Below, piece by piece: positions 34,996 to 43,638 of a stretch of DNA of 64,000 nucleotides. The DNA lies in assembly GCA_003050565.1 (NCBI GenBank), contig PEBW01000004.1, forward strand, positions 62,001-126,000, given 5' to 3'. The first letter of the stretch is position 1, and every line of letters begins with the position of its first letter. Source of the DNA: Brockia lithotrophica (GTDB lineage: Bacteria; Bacillota; Bacilli; Thermicanales; DSM-22653). A program made the translations under genes and the position numbers. The notes under the pieces are model-generated. The model was given only the letters and a program-made list of their open reading frames with translations, did no database searches and was not told the origin of the DNA.

Positions 34996-35460
34996 CTACC
35001 GTCTCCCTTCCTCTTCGGGTTCCGATCCGGAGTCGGGTGTGCCCTCGGGACCGGCGCTGGGTGCCTCGGGCATACGGCGTTCCCGGTAGACGCTCGCGAG
35101 GACGCCGTTGATGAAGGCCGGAGCGCGGTCATCGCTGTAGCGTTTGGCCAGTTCGATGGCTTCGTCCAAGGACACGCGGGCCGGTACGTCGGGAGCGTAG
35201 AGAAGTTCAAACGTTCCGATGCGCAGGATCGCCCGATCCACCGGGGAGAGGCGGTCGATCGTCCAGTCGATGAGGTGGGCCGAGATCTCCGCGTCGAGTT
35301 CGGCGAGGTGCGCGAGAACCCCTTCTACGAGGAAAGAGGCGTACGCCCGAGATGCGTCGGGGACGCGCAGGTCTGCGAGCGCTTCCCGGGCGTCGCCTCC
35401 CACGAGGTCGATGCGGTAGAGAGCCTTAAGGGCGGCTTCCCGTGCCTTTCGTCGACTCAT
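34996..35460 (-). CDS. nusB: Transcription antitermination factor NusB
   Basis: A 154-residue all-helical protein that with NusE binds boxA of rRNA leaders. Family segments are MSRRKAREAALKALYRID, LIDWTIDRLSPVDRAILRIG and VSLDEAIELAKRYSDDRAPAF, ending INGVL. A Pro/Glu-rich tail of about 20 residues is extra. ATG 35460 follows AAAGGAGGACGCG. Confidence 0.95.
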   Translation of the reverse strand: MSRRKAREAALKALYRIDLVGGDAREALADLRVPDASRAYASFLVEGVLAHLAELDAEISAHLIDWTIDRLSPVDRAILRIGTFELLYAPDVPARVSLDEAIELAKRYSDDRAPAFINGVLASVYRERRMPEAPSAGPEGTPDSGSEPEEEGRR

Positions 35461-35698
35461 CGCGTCCTCCTTTGCGCGAAACAAAAAATTCCGGAAACGT
35501 CTGAAGCACGAGCTTCCGGAGCTCCCCTTCCCCGTCGAGCCAGCGCCCGATTTCGTAGAACAAGGCGTAGATGAGCGCCACGCCCACCATCTTCCAAAAG
35601 CCGAAGAAGAGAAAGACGAGACTCAAGAGGGTGGCGAAGGCGAGCATCCCCGCCCTTCCGGGATGAGCCCGGAGCCACGCCCGAAGGTCCTCACGCAC
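35426..35698 (-). CDS. DUF2273 small membrane protein
   Basis: A 90-residue protein with two closely spaced helices (MLAFATLLSLVFLFFGFW; VGVALIYALFYEIG) and a polar tail. DUF2273 proteins are encoded beside asp23 and amaP, as here, and are thought to belong to the same envelope-stress membrane assembly; the exact role is unknown. Its last 35 bases overlap nusB. Confidence 0.85.
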   Translation of the reverse strand: MREDLRAWLRAHPGRAGMLAFATLLSLVFLFFGFWKMVGVALIYALFYEIGRWLDGEGELRKLVLQTFPEFFVSRKGGRDESTKGTGSRP

Positions 35699-35710
35699 CG
35701 CCGACCCCCC

Positions 35711-36265
35711 CTATTCGCCCCGCCTCCGGCGCCCCGAACTTGTCGTCTTGGTCACGTTGTCGACGTAGACGGAAATCTGGTGGATGGGGACGCCGGTCGC
35801 TCCTTCGACTTCGTGCTTGACCTCGCTCTGGATGCGGCCGACGAGGTCGGGAAGCGGCTCCCCACCGGAAACCTTCACGCTGATGGTGTAGCGGTTCCCC
35901 TCGGTTTCCGAAGGAACAAAGCGTACGTGGGTCTCCTGAATCCCGGGAATCGCTTCCACGACGCGCTCTGCGAGCCTCTCCATCGCTGCAAGCGAAATCC
36001 GGGTCTCTCCCAACTCCGTGCGGGATAGGAGTGCCGGGGGTTCGTCCTCGCCCGCGCGGTACAAGAGGTAGCGGAGCGAGCCGAGGAGGAGCAAGAAGGC
36101 GACCGCAAGGACTACGGCGCGAAGCTCCACCCGCGCGTAGACGTACCCCAAGGCGTCGAGTACACCGTTTTCGAATACGCCAAGGCCTACGACGAAGAGC
36201 AGCAGAGATGCCAACAAAGCGAGAAAGGAAAATACCTTGAGAAAAAACCGGTCTACCGGATGCAT
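35711..36265 (-). CDS. amaP: Alkaline shock response membrane anchor protein AmaP
   Basis: A 184-residue protein with two N-terminal helices (VFSFLALLASLLLFVVGLGVF; AVVLAVAFLLLLGSLRYLLY) and an Asp23-like cytoplasmic domain (ETRISLAAMERLAERVVEAI). In staphylococci AmaP holds Asp23 at the membrane. The asp23 gene lies 20 bases upstream in the same operon. ATG 36265 has only a modest ribosome-binding site. Confidence 0.88.
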   Translation of the reverse strand: MHPVDRFFLKVFSFLALLASLLLFVVGLGVFENGVLDALGYVYARVELRAVVLAVAFLLLLGSLRYLLYRAGEDEPPALLSRTELGETRISLAAMERLAERVVEAIPGIQETHVRFVPSETEGNRYTISVKVSGGEPLPDLVGRIQSEVKHEVEGATGVPIHQISVYVDNVTKTTSSGRRRRGE

Positions 36266-36285
36266 CGCAAGCCCATCCCTTCTCC

Positions 36286-36708
36286 CTACCGAACGCGGGG
36301 CGGTTCGCTCTCCTCGTCTTCCTGCGGAAGTGCGGGCGAGGGAAAGCGAAGGTCTACGATGTGTACGTTCACCTCGACTACGCGAAGACCGGTCATCGTT
36401 TCGATCGCCCGGCGCACGGCTTCTTGCACCTGACCGGCCACTTGGGGAAGGGCATATCCGTACTCGACGACGAGGGAAAGGTCTACGGCTGCCTCTTCTT
36501 GCCCGACCTCGACTTGGACGCCTTTGGTGAGGTTCCGTCGTCTGCCGAAGCGTTCCGTAATATCTCCCACGAATCCGCCGGATAGGTCGGTAACGCCTTC
36601 CACCTCGCGTGCGGCTATCCCGGCAATGGTGGCGACGACCTCGGGTGCGATGACGATCTTTCCCAACGGCGTTTCTTCGTGGGGGTACGTTCCTTCCAGG
36701 TGCGCCAT
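36286..36708 (-). CDS. Asp23/Gls24 family envelope stress protein
   Basis: A 140-residue protein starting MAHLEGTYPHEETPLGKI with the Asp23 core (APEVVATIAGIAAREVEGV; VEVGQEEAAVDLSLVVEYG). It is expected to form a layer below the membrane with AmaP. First gene of the operon running through nusB, folD and beyond; the promoter lies just upstream. Confidence 0.92.
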   Translation of the reverse strand: MAHLEGTYPHEETPLGKIVIAPEVVATIAGIAAREVEGVTDLSGGFVGDITERFGRRRNLTKGVQVEVGQEEAAVDLSLVVEYGYALPQVAGQVQEAVRRAIETMTGLRVVEVNVHIVDLRFPSPALPQEDEESEPPRVR

Positions 36709-36741
36709 GTGCGCCCACTCCTCTCCTGGCCGTTCTCTCCC

Positions 36742-36769
36742 AGTATACCAAAAACCTCTCTCAAGCCAA
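36742..36769 (-). promoter_or_regulatory. Sigma-A promoter of the asp23-nusB-folD operon
   Basis: On the minus strand TTGGCT (36764-36769) and TATACT (36742-36747) are 16 bases apart, with a TGG extended -10. It lies in the 76-base accC-asp23 gap, directly ahead of asp23. Confidence 0.7.
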
Positions 36770-36784
36770 ACGATGTGCAGGGCG

Positions 36785-38158
36785 TCAGGAGCCCGCGACG
36801 CCCGCTCGACGCGGCGCAAGGAGCTCCTCCAAAAAGCCAGTGTGCACCTCTCCCCGGACAAACCGCGGGTCCTCGACGATCTGCCGACAGAGGGGGATCG
36901 TCGTACGCAGGTTTTCCCCCTCGAGGACGAGCTCGTCGAGGGCGCGGCGCATGCGGCGGATTGCCTCGTCCCGCGTTTCGCCCCACACGACGAGTTTTGC
37001 CACGAGGGAGTCGTAGTGGGGGGGCACTACGGCCCCGGGTTCTGCGTACGTGTCCACGCGTACGCCGAAGCCCCCCGGGAGGTGGACGCGTTCGAGACGT
37101 CCTGGCGTGGGAAGAAATCCGCGCTCGGGATCTTCGGCGTTGATCCGGCATTCGATGGACCAACCTCGGAGCACGACGTCTTCTTGACGGATCCCCAGGG
37201 GTTCGCCGGCGGCGAGGCGGATCGTCTCGCGGACGATGTCGATCCCCGTAACCAACTCGGTCACCGGATGCTCTACCTGCAGGCGCGTGTTCATCTCGAT
37301 GAAGAAGAGCTCCCCCGTGCGGACGTCGTAGAGAAACTCCAGCGTACCGGCGCCCACGTACCCGATTCCGCGCACGGCGCGTACGACGCGCTCACCCAGC
37401 TCTTCCCGCATGGCAGGCGTGAGGGGAAGGGACGGCGCCTCCTCGAGGAGCTTTTGGTGCCGCCGCTGGAGCGAACACTCCCGCTCCCCCAAGTGGACGA
37501 CGTTGCCATATCGGTCCGCAAGGATCTGGACCTCGATGTGGCGGGAACGCTCTACGTACCTCTCTAGGTACAGTCCACCGTTCCCGTAGGCGCGCTCCGC
37601 TTCGAGCTGAGCCGTGCGAAAGGCAGCGCGGAGCTCTTCGGGCGTGCGTGCGACGCGCATTCCCCGTCCCCCGCCCCCCGCCGTCGCCTTTACGAGGACG
37701 GGATACCCGATTGCCTCCGCTTCGCGGAGAGCCTCTTCGACGTCGTGGAGGACTTCCGTCCCCGGAAGGACGGGAATCCCCAAGGAACGCATCGTCCGCC
37801 GTGCCGCAGACTTGTCGCCCATGCGGGCGATCACTTCTGCCGGCGGACCGACAAAGGTAATCCCTACCTCCTCCACGAGTTCGGCAAAGCGCGCGTTTTC
37901 CGCGAGAAACCCGTAACCGGGGTGAATGGCGTCGACGCCGAGGAGCGTCGCAAGGGAGAGGAGGTTCGTGACGTTCAAATAGCTTTCCTGAGCGGGAGCG
38001 GGCCCGATGCAGTACGCCTTGTCTGCAAGGCGTGTGTGAAGCGCCCCGCGATCGGCCTCCGAGTACACGGCGATGGTTCGGATTCCCAACTCCTTGGCGG
38101 CGCGCACGATGCGCACGGCGACCTCACCGCGGTTCGCCACGAGGAGAGTGGAAAACAC
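36785..38158 (-). CDS. accC: Biotin carboxylase subunit of acetyl-CoA carboxylase
   Basis: A 457-residue ATP-grasp enzyme that carboxylates biotin on AccB for fatty-acid synthesis. The N-terminal LLVANRGEVAVRIVRAAKEL, ATP-grasp glycine loop KATAGGGGRGMR, and active-site EMNTRLQVEHPVTE are intact. GTG 38158 has GGAGGGG ahead and starts one base after the accB stop. Confidence 0.97.
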   Translation of the reverse strand: MFSTLLVANRGEVAVRIVRAAKELGIRTIAVYSEADRGALHTRLADKAYCIGPAPAQESYLNVTNLLSLATLLGVDAIHPGYGFLAENARFAELVEEVGITFVGPPAEVIARMGDKSAARRTMRSLGIPVLPGTEVLHDVEEALREAEAIGYPVLVKATAGGGGRGMRVARTPEELRAAFRTAQLEAERAYGNGGLYLERYVERSRHIEVQILADRYGNVVHLGERECSLQRRHQKLLEEAPSLPLTPAMREELGERVVRAVRGIGYVGAGTLEFLYDVRTGELFFIEMNTRLQVEHPVTELVTGIDIVRETIRLAAGEPLGIRQEDVVLRGWSIECRINAEDPERGFLPTPGRLERVHLPGGFGVRVDTYAEPGAVVPPHYDSLVAKLVVWGETRDEAIRRMRRALDELVLEGENLRTTIPLCRQIVEDPRFVRGEVHTGFLEELLAPRRAGVAGS

Positions 38159-38159
38159 G

Positions 38160-38681
38160 CTACCCCTCCTTCCGAATGAGAAAGAGAGGTTGCCCGTACT
38201 CGACGAGTTGGCCGTCTTCCGCGAGGACCGCGTGCACAATGCCGTGAACGCCGGCCTTGATCTCGTTGAAGATCTTCATCGCCTCGATGAGGCACACGAC
38301 CGTATCCGGGGTCACGCGATCGCCCACGCGCACGAAAGGAGGCGCCGTAGGCTCCGGACGCGCGTAAAACGTTCCCACCAGCGGCGCCCTCACGCTCTCC
38401 AAGCTTTCGGACGCTTCTTCCGCGGACCTCGAAACCTCCGGAAACTCCGAAGGGCGTGCGTGCTCGGACGCGACGCCCTCGTCCTCCCAAATCGCTTGGG
38501 GTTTTGCTTCCGGGTACGAAACGACGCCCGCCAGCCCGCTCCCGCCGGAAAAATCCGCCGCTTCGGATCCGCGCGGGGCTTTCCGCAGGATGAGCCGTTC
38601 GTCCCCGCGTTCCCATCGGAGATACGCGAGGGTAGAGGCGTCGAAGAGGAGAAGGAGTTCCTTGATTTCCGAGATTTCCAC
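38160..38681 (-). CDS. accB: Biotin carboxyl carrier protein of acetyl-CoA carboxylase
   Basis: A 173-residue protein with a C-terminal biotinyl domain; the biotin-bearing Lys is in EAMKIFNEI near residue 136, and the family thumb region lies just before. The N-terminal ~30 residues (ISEIKELLLLFDAS) are conserved in AccB; residues 40-95 are a variable acidic linker. GTG 38681 is preferred to TTG 38696 because GGAGG is seven bases upstream. Confidence 0.95.
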   Translation of the reverse strand: MEISEIKELLLLFDASTLAYLRWERGDERLILRKAPRGSEAADFSGGSGLAGVVSYPEAKPQAIWEDEGVASEHARPSEFPEVSRSAEEASESLESVRAPLVGTFYARPEPTAPPFVRVGDRVTPDTVVCLIEAMKIFNEIKAGVHGIVHAVLAEDGQLVEYGQPLFLIRKEG

Positions 38682-38788
38682 GATCGGCCCTCCCAAATCG
38701 TGCGTTTCCCGAGCTCCTACGCCCGACCCCCCCTCCCCATCCCGGAGGTCGGAAAGGAATTGCGGGTGTACCGGGAAGTTTGGCTTCC

Positions 38789-38797
38789 ATTATATCA
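38789..38797 (-). promoter_or_regulatory. Extended -10 promoter of accBC
   Basis: A perfect TATAAT (38789-38794) with TGA directly ahead (TGATATAAT) on the minus strand. No good -35 is visible, as is common with extended -10 promoters. The leader is about 100 bases; it holds no recognised riboswitch. Confidence 0.65.
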
Positions 38798-38888
38798 CGA
38801 GCGACCGAAGGCGGAAGACCGGCTTCCCCACCTCGCTCGGAACCGGGAGGGAGAGGGCGACCCGGGAAACCGCCGTTCAGACGGGAGG

Positions 38889-39458
38889 TTACGGCCGCGC
38901 CGTCACCGTGACGTCGGTCCCCTTCAGGTTCGCCTCCTTGGCGACGATGCCGATGATCTTGACCGCCTCCTCTGCGCTCAGCGCGCTGGCCTTGACGAAC
39001 ACGTGGGCTCGCTCTTCGTCGAGGATCACCACCGCATCGGGGTATCCGGCCGCCTTGATCGCCCCTTCCAGGACAATTTCCTTGCTTTCCAGATCTTCCA
39101 GACGGCTAATGCGTGCGCTCGCCGTCGCCACCGCGTCTTTGTCTCCGGTCTTCTCGCTTAAAATCGAGTAGTACTGCTCGAGGACTCGAGAACGGCTCTG
39201 TTCGCGCTCGAGGCGGAGGAGGGCAAAGGCATCTTCGCCCTGTCCCGTTCTCAGGGCCACGTCACCCTTTTCCCCCGACGACCCTTCCTTTCCGGGAGTA
39301 TCCGAGTCTTCCCGGTCCGAGGAGGCAACCCCACCTTTTTGGGCGACCTCTCCTTCAGGGGTCTGGGAAAAGAAAAGGTAGTAGACGGACATCACAGCGA
39401 GCAGGGTGAGCATGAGCATAAACCAAAACGTCTGCGGGTGGCGGTCCTGGTCCTTCAC
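38889..39458 (-). CDS. spoIIIAH: Stage III sporulation protein AH
   Basis: A 189-residue mother-cell protein whose C-terminal domain docks to forespore SpoIIQ. One N-terminal helix (FWFMLMLTLLAVMSVYYLFF), a Ser/Gly/Asp-rich linker, then the EscJ/YscJ-like domain with conserved SARISRLEDLESKEIVLEGA. GTG 39458 is favoured over an upstream ATG by AAGGTG spacing. Last gene of the operon. Confidence 0.92.
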   Translation of the reverse strand: MKDQDRHPQTFWFMLMLTLLAVMSVYYLFFSQTPEGEVAQKGGVASSDREDSDTPGKEGSSGEKGDVALRTGQGEDAFALLRLEREQSRSRVLEQYYSILSEKTGDKDAVATASARISRLEDLESKEIVLEGAIKAAGYPDAVVILDEERAHVFVKASALSAEEAVKIIGIVAKEANLKGTDVTVTARP

Positions 39459-39511
39459 GGCACCTTCTCCCCTTTCCATCCTTGCCGATCTTTTCCGTCC
39501 CGCCCGTTCCT

Positions 39512-40126
39512 TCACGGGCTCGAACTGCGCATCGGGACGACCGCGATGCGGTGAGCGGGAACGTCGAACGCACGACCTACGGCTTCCACGATCCAGAGCT
39601 TCACGCGGCCGTCCTCTGAACCCCGGGCGACGACAACGACGCCGCGGATGCGGGGTTGGAGAACCTTGCGCGTGATCGGCGTTTCCCGGTCTCCGGAGCG
39701 CAGGAAAACGGGCTCCTCCTCGCGGTTTTCCTCCCCCGTGGTCCTTGTCCCGCCTTGCGCGTCCCGTTCTTCTACCGCCGTACGCTGTGACCGCACGTGC
39801 GTCTCCCAAACCGTCTCCTCCGAGGAATCGACGGTCACGAATACGTGCACGTTGCCGGGGCCCAGGACTTCTTCGAGCAGCGCCGTGATCCGCTTCTCGT
39901 AGTCGGCTTCATACCGGTGAAAGGAGGCAGGGATCTCGCCGACGGCGTCGGAGGACGAGGCGGAACTCTGGACGTCTTCCGACTGCCGAATCGGCGGACT
40001 CGGGCCGGGAGCCGGGGTGGCAAAGTGTATCCCCAGAAAGACGAGGACGACGAGGGCAAAGAGGAGTAACCGGTTCTTGAGCTCCGAGGGAAGGGCGTTC
40101 CACTCGGGAAGACGGAAGCGCGACAT
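39512..40126 (-). CDS. spoIIIAG: Stage III sporulation protein AG
   Basis: A 204-residue protein with one helix near residues 22-40 (LLLFALVVLVFLGIHFA) and a ring-forming domain (YEKRITALLEEVLGPGNVHV; VLQPRIRGVVVVARGS). It forms the large channel ring of the mother cell-forespore conduit. ATG 40126 follows GGAGGGAACGACG. Confidence 0.93.
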   Translation of the reverse strand: MSRFRLPEWNALPSELKNRLLLFALVVLVFLGIHFATPAPGPSPPIRQSEDVQSSASSSDAVGEIPASFHRYEADYEKRITALLEEVLGPGNVHVFVTVDSSEETVWETHVRSQRTAVEERDAQGGTRTTGEENREEEPVFLRSGDRETPITRKVLQPRIRGVVVVARGSEDGRVKLWIVEAVGRAFDVPAHRIAVVPMRSSSP

Positions 40127-40189
40127 CGTCGTTCCCTCCAAGCCTTGCTCGTTGAGGAGGGAGGTGATTTTCCCGCCCGGCCGCAGAGG

Positions 40190-40897
40190 TCACTCCTTCG
40201 TACGCGCAAAGACGACGTGGACCACCTCCGAGGGAAGGCCGAATCGCTCGGCGAGTAGGCGCCTCGCCTTGTCTTCAACCTCCCGGTGCTCCGGCGTCTC
40301 GTCTCGTACGGAGGGCGGAGCACCCGTCGGAGACGCGGGGGAGACGGACTCCGTCGCGGCCTTCCCTCCGGGCGTCAACACCACCTGCGAGACGACGATC
40401 GGGGGCACCGCGACGGAGATGTGTCCCGGCTCGTCTTTTCTAGGCGTACGCGGACTCGCCGCGAAATAGACCACGACCTCGGCAACGTGCGGGTGTGCCA
40501 ACGAACCCTCGAGGCGGGCGTCCACCCGGTCTACCGGAAGTCCTTCGGCGGCAAGTTGGGAGGCGATTGCCTGCGCGATGCGTTCCTCGGTTTCCCGAAA
40601 GACTTCCCGAAGGAAGCGCTCGTCTCCGCCGTTCGCACCGAAAGACGGGCGCGTCGTGCGAGAAGCGCTTGCGGATGACGACAGGATCTCGTCGATCCGC
40701 CGTAGGAGGTCCTCGTCCGTCGTCCAGGGGCGGTGAAGTGCCGAGGCGATGGGGCCGATGAGGGCCGTGAGGACGAGCAGGGAAAGCACGAGTCGGGCGT
40801 ATTTGCGCAAGGAGCCTTCGGGAAGGAGAAGTTCTGCCAATGTGGCAAAGAGTACGAGGCTTACCAGCTCTTTGACCCAGGCAAACAGCCCCGGCAT
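40190..40897 (-). CDS. spoIIIAF: Stage III sporulation protein AF
   Basis: A 235-residue protein with two N-terminal helices (ELVSLVLFATLAELLLP; YARLVLSLLVLTALIGPI) and a soluble ring-building-like domain (AERFGLPSEVVHVVF). The segment LLPEGSLRKYARLVLSLLVL matches the family. ATG 40897 gives the alignment-like start; an upstream ATG at 40930 is possible. Confidence 0.9.
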   Translation of the reverse strand: MPGLFAWVKELVSLVLFATLAELLLPEGSLRKYARLVLSLLVLTALIGPIASALHRPWTTDEDLLRRIDEILSSSASASRTTRPSFGANGGDERFLREVFRETEERIAQAIASQLAAEGLPVDRVDARLEGSLAHPHVAEVVVYFAASPRTPRKDEPGHISVAVPPIVVSQVVLTPGGKAATESVSPASPTGAPPSVRDETPEHREVEDKARRLLAERFGLPSEVVHVVFARTKE

Positions 40898-40977
40898 TTC
40901 CTTCCCCCCGACACCTTGCGGTCTCGACATCCAAAAGGAGCTCCGAAGGGTGCCCAAATCGGTCGCTTGCGTTGCCC

Positions 40978-42303
40978 TTACAGACCGAGCGTGGCAAAGG
41001 GGTATGCGAGAAAGACGAGTACGGCCACGAACAAGAAAAAGAGGATGGCCACGAGGACGAGGGCGGTGAAGAGGGCGTACAAGGCTTCGGAAATTCTCCC
41101 GAGGAGCACGGGGACTTCCCTTGTCCCAAGCGGTTCGACGAGGGCGGCAGCAAATTGGTAGAGGAAGGCGAGGACGAAAACCTTTACTGCGGGGAAAAAC
41201 GTCGCCCAGGCCAGGGCAGCGACACCGACCGTCCCGAGGGCGTTGCGCAAAAGGAGAGAGGTACCAAAAACCGTCTCCACGGCGTCGGAAAACATTTTTC
41301 CGAAGAAGGGGAGGAAGGTGCTTGCGGCAAACTTGGACGTCCGAAGGAAGAGGCCGTCGCCCGCGGCGAGTATCCCACCGTACACGGCCGTCAGGCCTAG
41401 GAAGAGCGTGAGGATCACCCCGAGGACGACGAGTCCTCCTTGGCGAAAGAGACGGCCCAGGCGGTGCAGGGAAAAGGAAGGGGCAAGCGAACTCACGATC
41501 TCGAGTACCGCCGAAGCAAAGAGGAGGGGAAACACGGCGCGGTAAATCAACAACGAAGCGAGTTCGAGGAAGGAGAAGAGCGCGGGGTGCAAGAAGGCCG
41601 CCGTAGACGCTTGGCCTCCCACCGCGTAAAGGGTAAAGAAAAGCGGCAGCGTGGCCGCCATGAGTTCGACCATGCGAGAAGCACCGTCCAAGGCCACCCG
41701 ATAGGCGAGCGAAAAACCCTGAAAGGCGAAAAGGGCGAGGAGAAAAAACCCGACGGTAGTCGCTGCCCTTCCTCCCGCGGAAAAGGAAAATGCCGTCTCG
41801 AGGTGCTCGAGGAGCGTGAGGAAAAGGGCGAGGAAGAGAACCATTCCTAGGCGCCCCGAGACCTCACCGATCTCGTGAAAGGTATACGAGACGAAGGCGC
41901 GGAGGAGAGCACCCGGGTTGAGGAGGACCCCCGGCTCCCGAAGGAGAGACGAAAGGGGGCTGTCGTATTCCCGGGGAAGGAACGGACCGTAGTCGCGGCG
42001 AAGCTCCTCCCACCAGCGCTCCATCTCGCTCAGGTCGATTTCCCGGAGAAGCGTTTCTTCGCGTCCCGCCGGAGAAATCTCTCCCGCCCGTGACGGAGGG
42101 ACATGGGAGGGCGAAGCGGAAGCCGGAAGCTCCGCGTGCGCCGGCGGTAGCCCTAAAGAAGAACCGGTCCTTCCCCCGGCGGAAGAGAGAACTTCCGCGT
42201 GCGCCGGATCCGGCTCCCCGAAGATTGCGTGGAAGGAAGCGGCGACGACGAAGAACGCGCCCGCGAGCCAGAGGCGCAGGGGTGGAGGAACCGGAAGCCG
42301 CAC
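40978..42303 (-). CDS. spoIIIAE: Stage III sporulation protein AE
   Basis: A 441-residue polytopic membrane protein. An N-terminal signal-like helix (LWLAGAFFVVAASFHAIFG) is followed by ~95 Ser/Ala/Glu-rich residues and about seven to eight helices. Typical segments are SAVLEIVSSLAPSFSLHRLG and FLPFFGKMFSDAVETV. It is thought to assist assembly of the SpoIIIA-SpoIIQ channel. GTG 42303 follows GGGGGGAACGCG. Confidence 0.93.
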   Translation of the reverse strand: MRLPVPPPLRLWLAGAFFVVAASFHAIFGEPDPAHAEVLSSAGGRTGSSLGLPPAHAELPASASPSHVPPSRAGEISPAGREETLLREIDLSEMERWWEELRRDYGPFLPREYDSPLSSLLREPGVLLNPGALLRAFVSYTFHEIGEVSGRLGMVLFLALFLTLLEHLETAFSFSAGGRAATTVGFFLLALFAFQGFSLAYRVALDGASRMVELMAATLPLFFTLYAVGGQASTAAFLHPALFSFLELASLLIYRAVFPLLFASAVLEIVSSLAPSFSLHRLGRLFRQGGLVVLGVILTLFLGLTAVYGGILAAGDGLFLRTSKFAASTFLPFFGKMFSDAVETVFGTSLLLRNALGTVGVAALAWATFFPAVKVFVLAFLYQFAAALVEPLGTREVPVLLGRISEALYALFTALVLVAILFFLFVAVLVFLAYPFATLGL

Positions 42304-42314
42304 CGCGTTCCCCC

Positions 42315-42710
42315 CTACGGCGTAAGAAGTCCGGAAATGGCCCCGACGAGGTTCTCGAGAAGCGGCAAGGAGAGAAGGAGGATAAGCACACGGCCCGCCA
42401 GCTCGACCTTTTTGGCCACGGCCTCCTCGTGCGCGTCGCGGCTCAGCTGAGCGGCAAATTCCGTGAGGTAGGCGATGCCGAGGATCTTGAGGAGCACCTC
42501 GAGGTAGGGAAGGCGTACGTGCGTCTTCTCCGCGAGGCCGAAGAGGGCGTCGAAGATGTGGCGAAGGGCGTCGAGGAGGGAGAAGAAAATCGCAATGCCC
42601 ACGAGCAGGCTGACGAAGAGGGCATAGGCCGGAAACCGTTCGCGCAGGAGGAGGTTGAGCGCCGTCGCCACGAGGGCGAGGGCTACGATGTGCACGATCT
42701 CCACGGACAT
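42315..42710 (-). CDS. spoIIIAD: Stage III sporulation protein AD
   Basis: A 131-residue protein with about three helices; the segment ILGIAYLTEFAAQLSRDAHE matches the family, and GRVLILLLSLPLLENLV closes it. ATG 42710 is listed, but a GTG two codons later has the better-spaced GCGGGG. The three SpoIIIAC/AD/AE membrane proteins probably support channel assembly. Confidence 0.92.
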   Translation of the reverse strand: MSVEIVHIVALALVATALNLLLRERFPAYALFVSLLVGIAIFFSLLDALRHIFDALFGLAEKTHVRLPYLEVLLKILGIAYLTEFAAQLSRDAHEEAVAKKVELAGRVLILLLSLPLLENLVGAISGLLTP

Positions 42711-42781
42711 CGCCCCGCAATCCGACACGGCGGTCGCGGAAGTTCCCGGCGCAAGACGCTCTTTTGCCGGTGGCGACGGGA

Positions 42782-42994
42782 TCAAAGGCGAAAGAGGCGT
42801 TCGAGTTGGGCGAAAAGGCGGTAGGTGGCGTCGACCACGAGGTACAGCCCGGCGAGAAACCCGAGGTACGTGATGAGCTGTGCCCACTCTTCTTTCCCGG
42901 CCTGTTTGAGGACGGCGTGGACGATGCTCAGAAGGATCGCAAAGGCTGCGAGGGTGAGAACCCGGTGGACGTCTAGGCCTAAAGCGTTGAACAT
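42782..42994 (-). CDS. spoIIIAC: Stage III sporulation protein AC
   Basis: A 70-residue membrane protein with two helices (VLTLAAFAILLSIVHAVLKQ; ITYLGFLAGLYLVVDATYRL). It is the expected small protein between AB and AD. ATG 42994 has GGGAGGGAAGCGG before it. Confidence 0.92.
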   Translation of the reverse strand: MFNALGLDVHRVLTLAAFAILLSIVHAVLKQAGKEEWAQLITYLGFLAGLYLVVDATYRLFAQLERLFRL

Positions 42995-43081
42995 CCGCTT
43001 CCCTCCCGCAAGCGGCGTACCGCGCGTCGTGGCCTGCAAGGGAGAGGAGGGAAGAACGTTACCCGGGGAGCCGGGGATTCT

Positions 43082-43588
43082 CTAGAGGACGAGAATCCCC
43101 AAGGCGAGTCCTCCCAAAAATCCGAGGTTGCGGTACAAACCCACGTAACGCCGCTCCTCTTCGAGGGCTTCCTCGATGCGGCGTGCGAGTTCCTCGTCCG
43201 TCCGGTGAAAGACGCGCGCCGCGTGTTCCACGTCTCCCCGTCCCAGGGTCGAGCCCGCCGCGCGCAAGAGGCGTTGGTCCGCTTCCCGAAGATGCGGGGT
43301 AAGCGGTTCGAGCGCACCCTCCCACGCTTCGCCAAACGAGCGCGCGCCGTCCGCAAGCTTCCGGGCGAGATCGGCAAAAAAGCCTCGAAGTTCCTCGGGT
43401 CCCTCGGCGCTGAGCTCGCGCGCAACTTCGGGAAGGGGCACCCTGCGGACGAGCACCTCGAGCTCCAAGACGAGAAAAGCTTGGCGAAAAGCACCCAGGA
43501 GGCGTGTCCGCCTCCGGTAGCGCTCCCCGGTGCTCCACCCGATGCCCGCGCCGCAGAGAGAGAGGGCAAAAAAGAGGAGGGGTTTCAT
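43082..43588 (-). CDS. spoIIIAB: Stage III sporulation protein AB
   Basis: A 168-residue protein with an N-terminal hydrophobic stretch (LLFFALSLCGAGIGW), a helical body related to type II secretion F-like proteins (AFRQAFLVLELEVLVRRVPL) and a C-terminal helix (NLGFLGGLALGILVL). Position after spoIIIAA supports the assignment. Confidence 0.93.
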   Translation of the reverse strand: MKPLLFFALSLCGAGIGWSTGERYRRRTRLLGAFRQAFLVLELEVLVRRVPLPEVARELSAEGPEELRGFFADLARKLADGARSFGEAWEGALEPLTPHLREADQRLLRAAGSTLGRGDVEHAARVFHRTDEELARRIEEALEEERRYVGLYRNLGFLGGLALGILVL

Positions 43589-43638
43589 CTTCTTCCCCGT
43601 CCCTTTCCCCGAACCTCAGAACCCCTAAAACCGCAGCG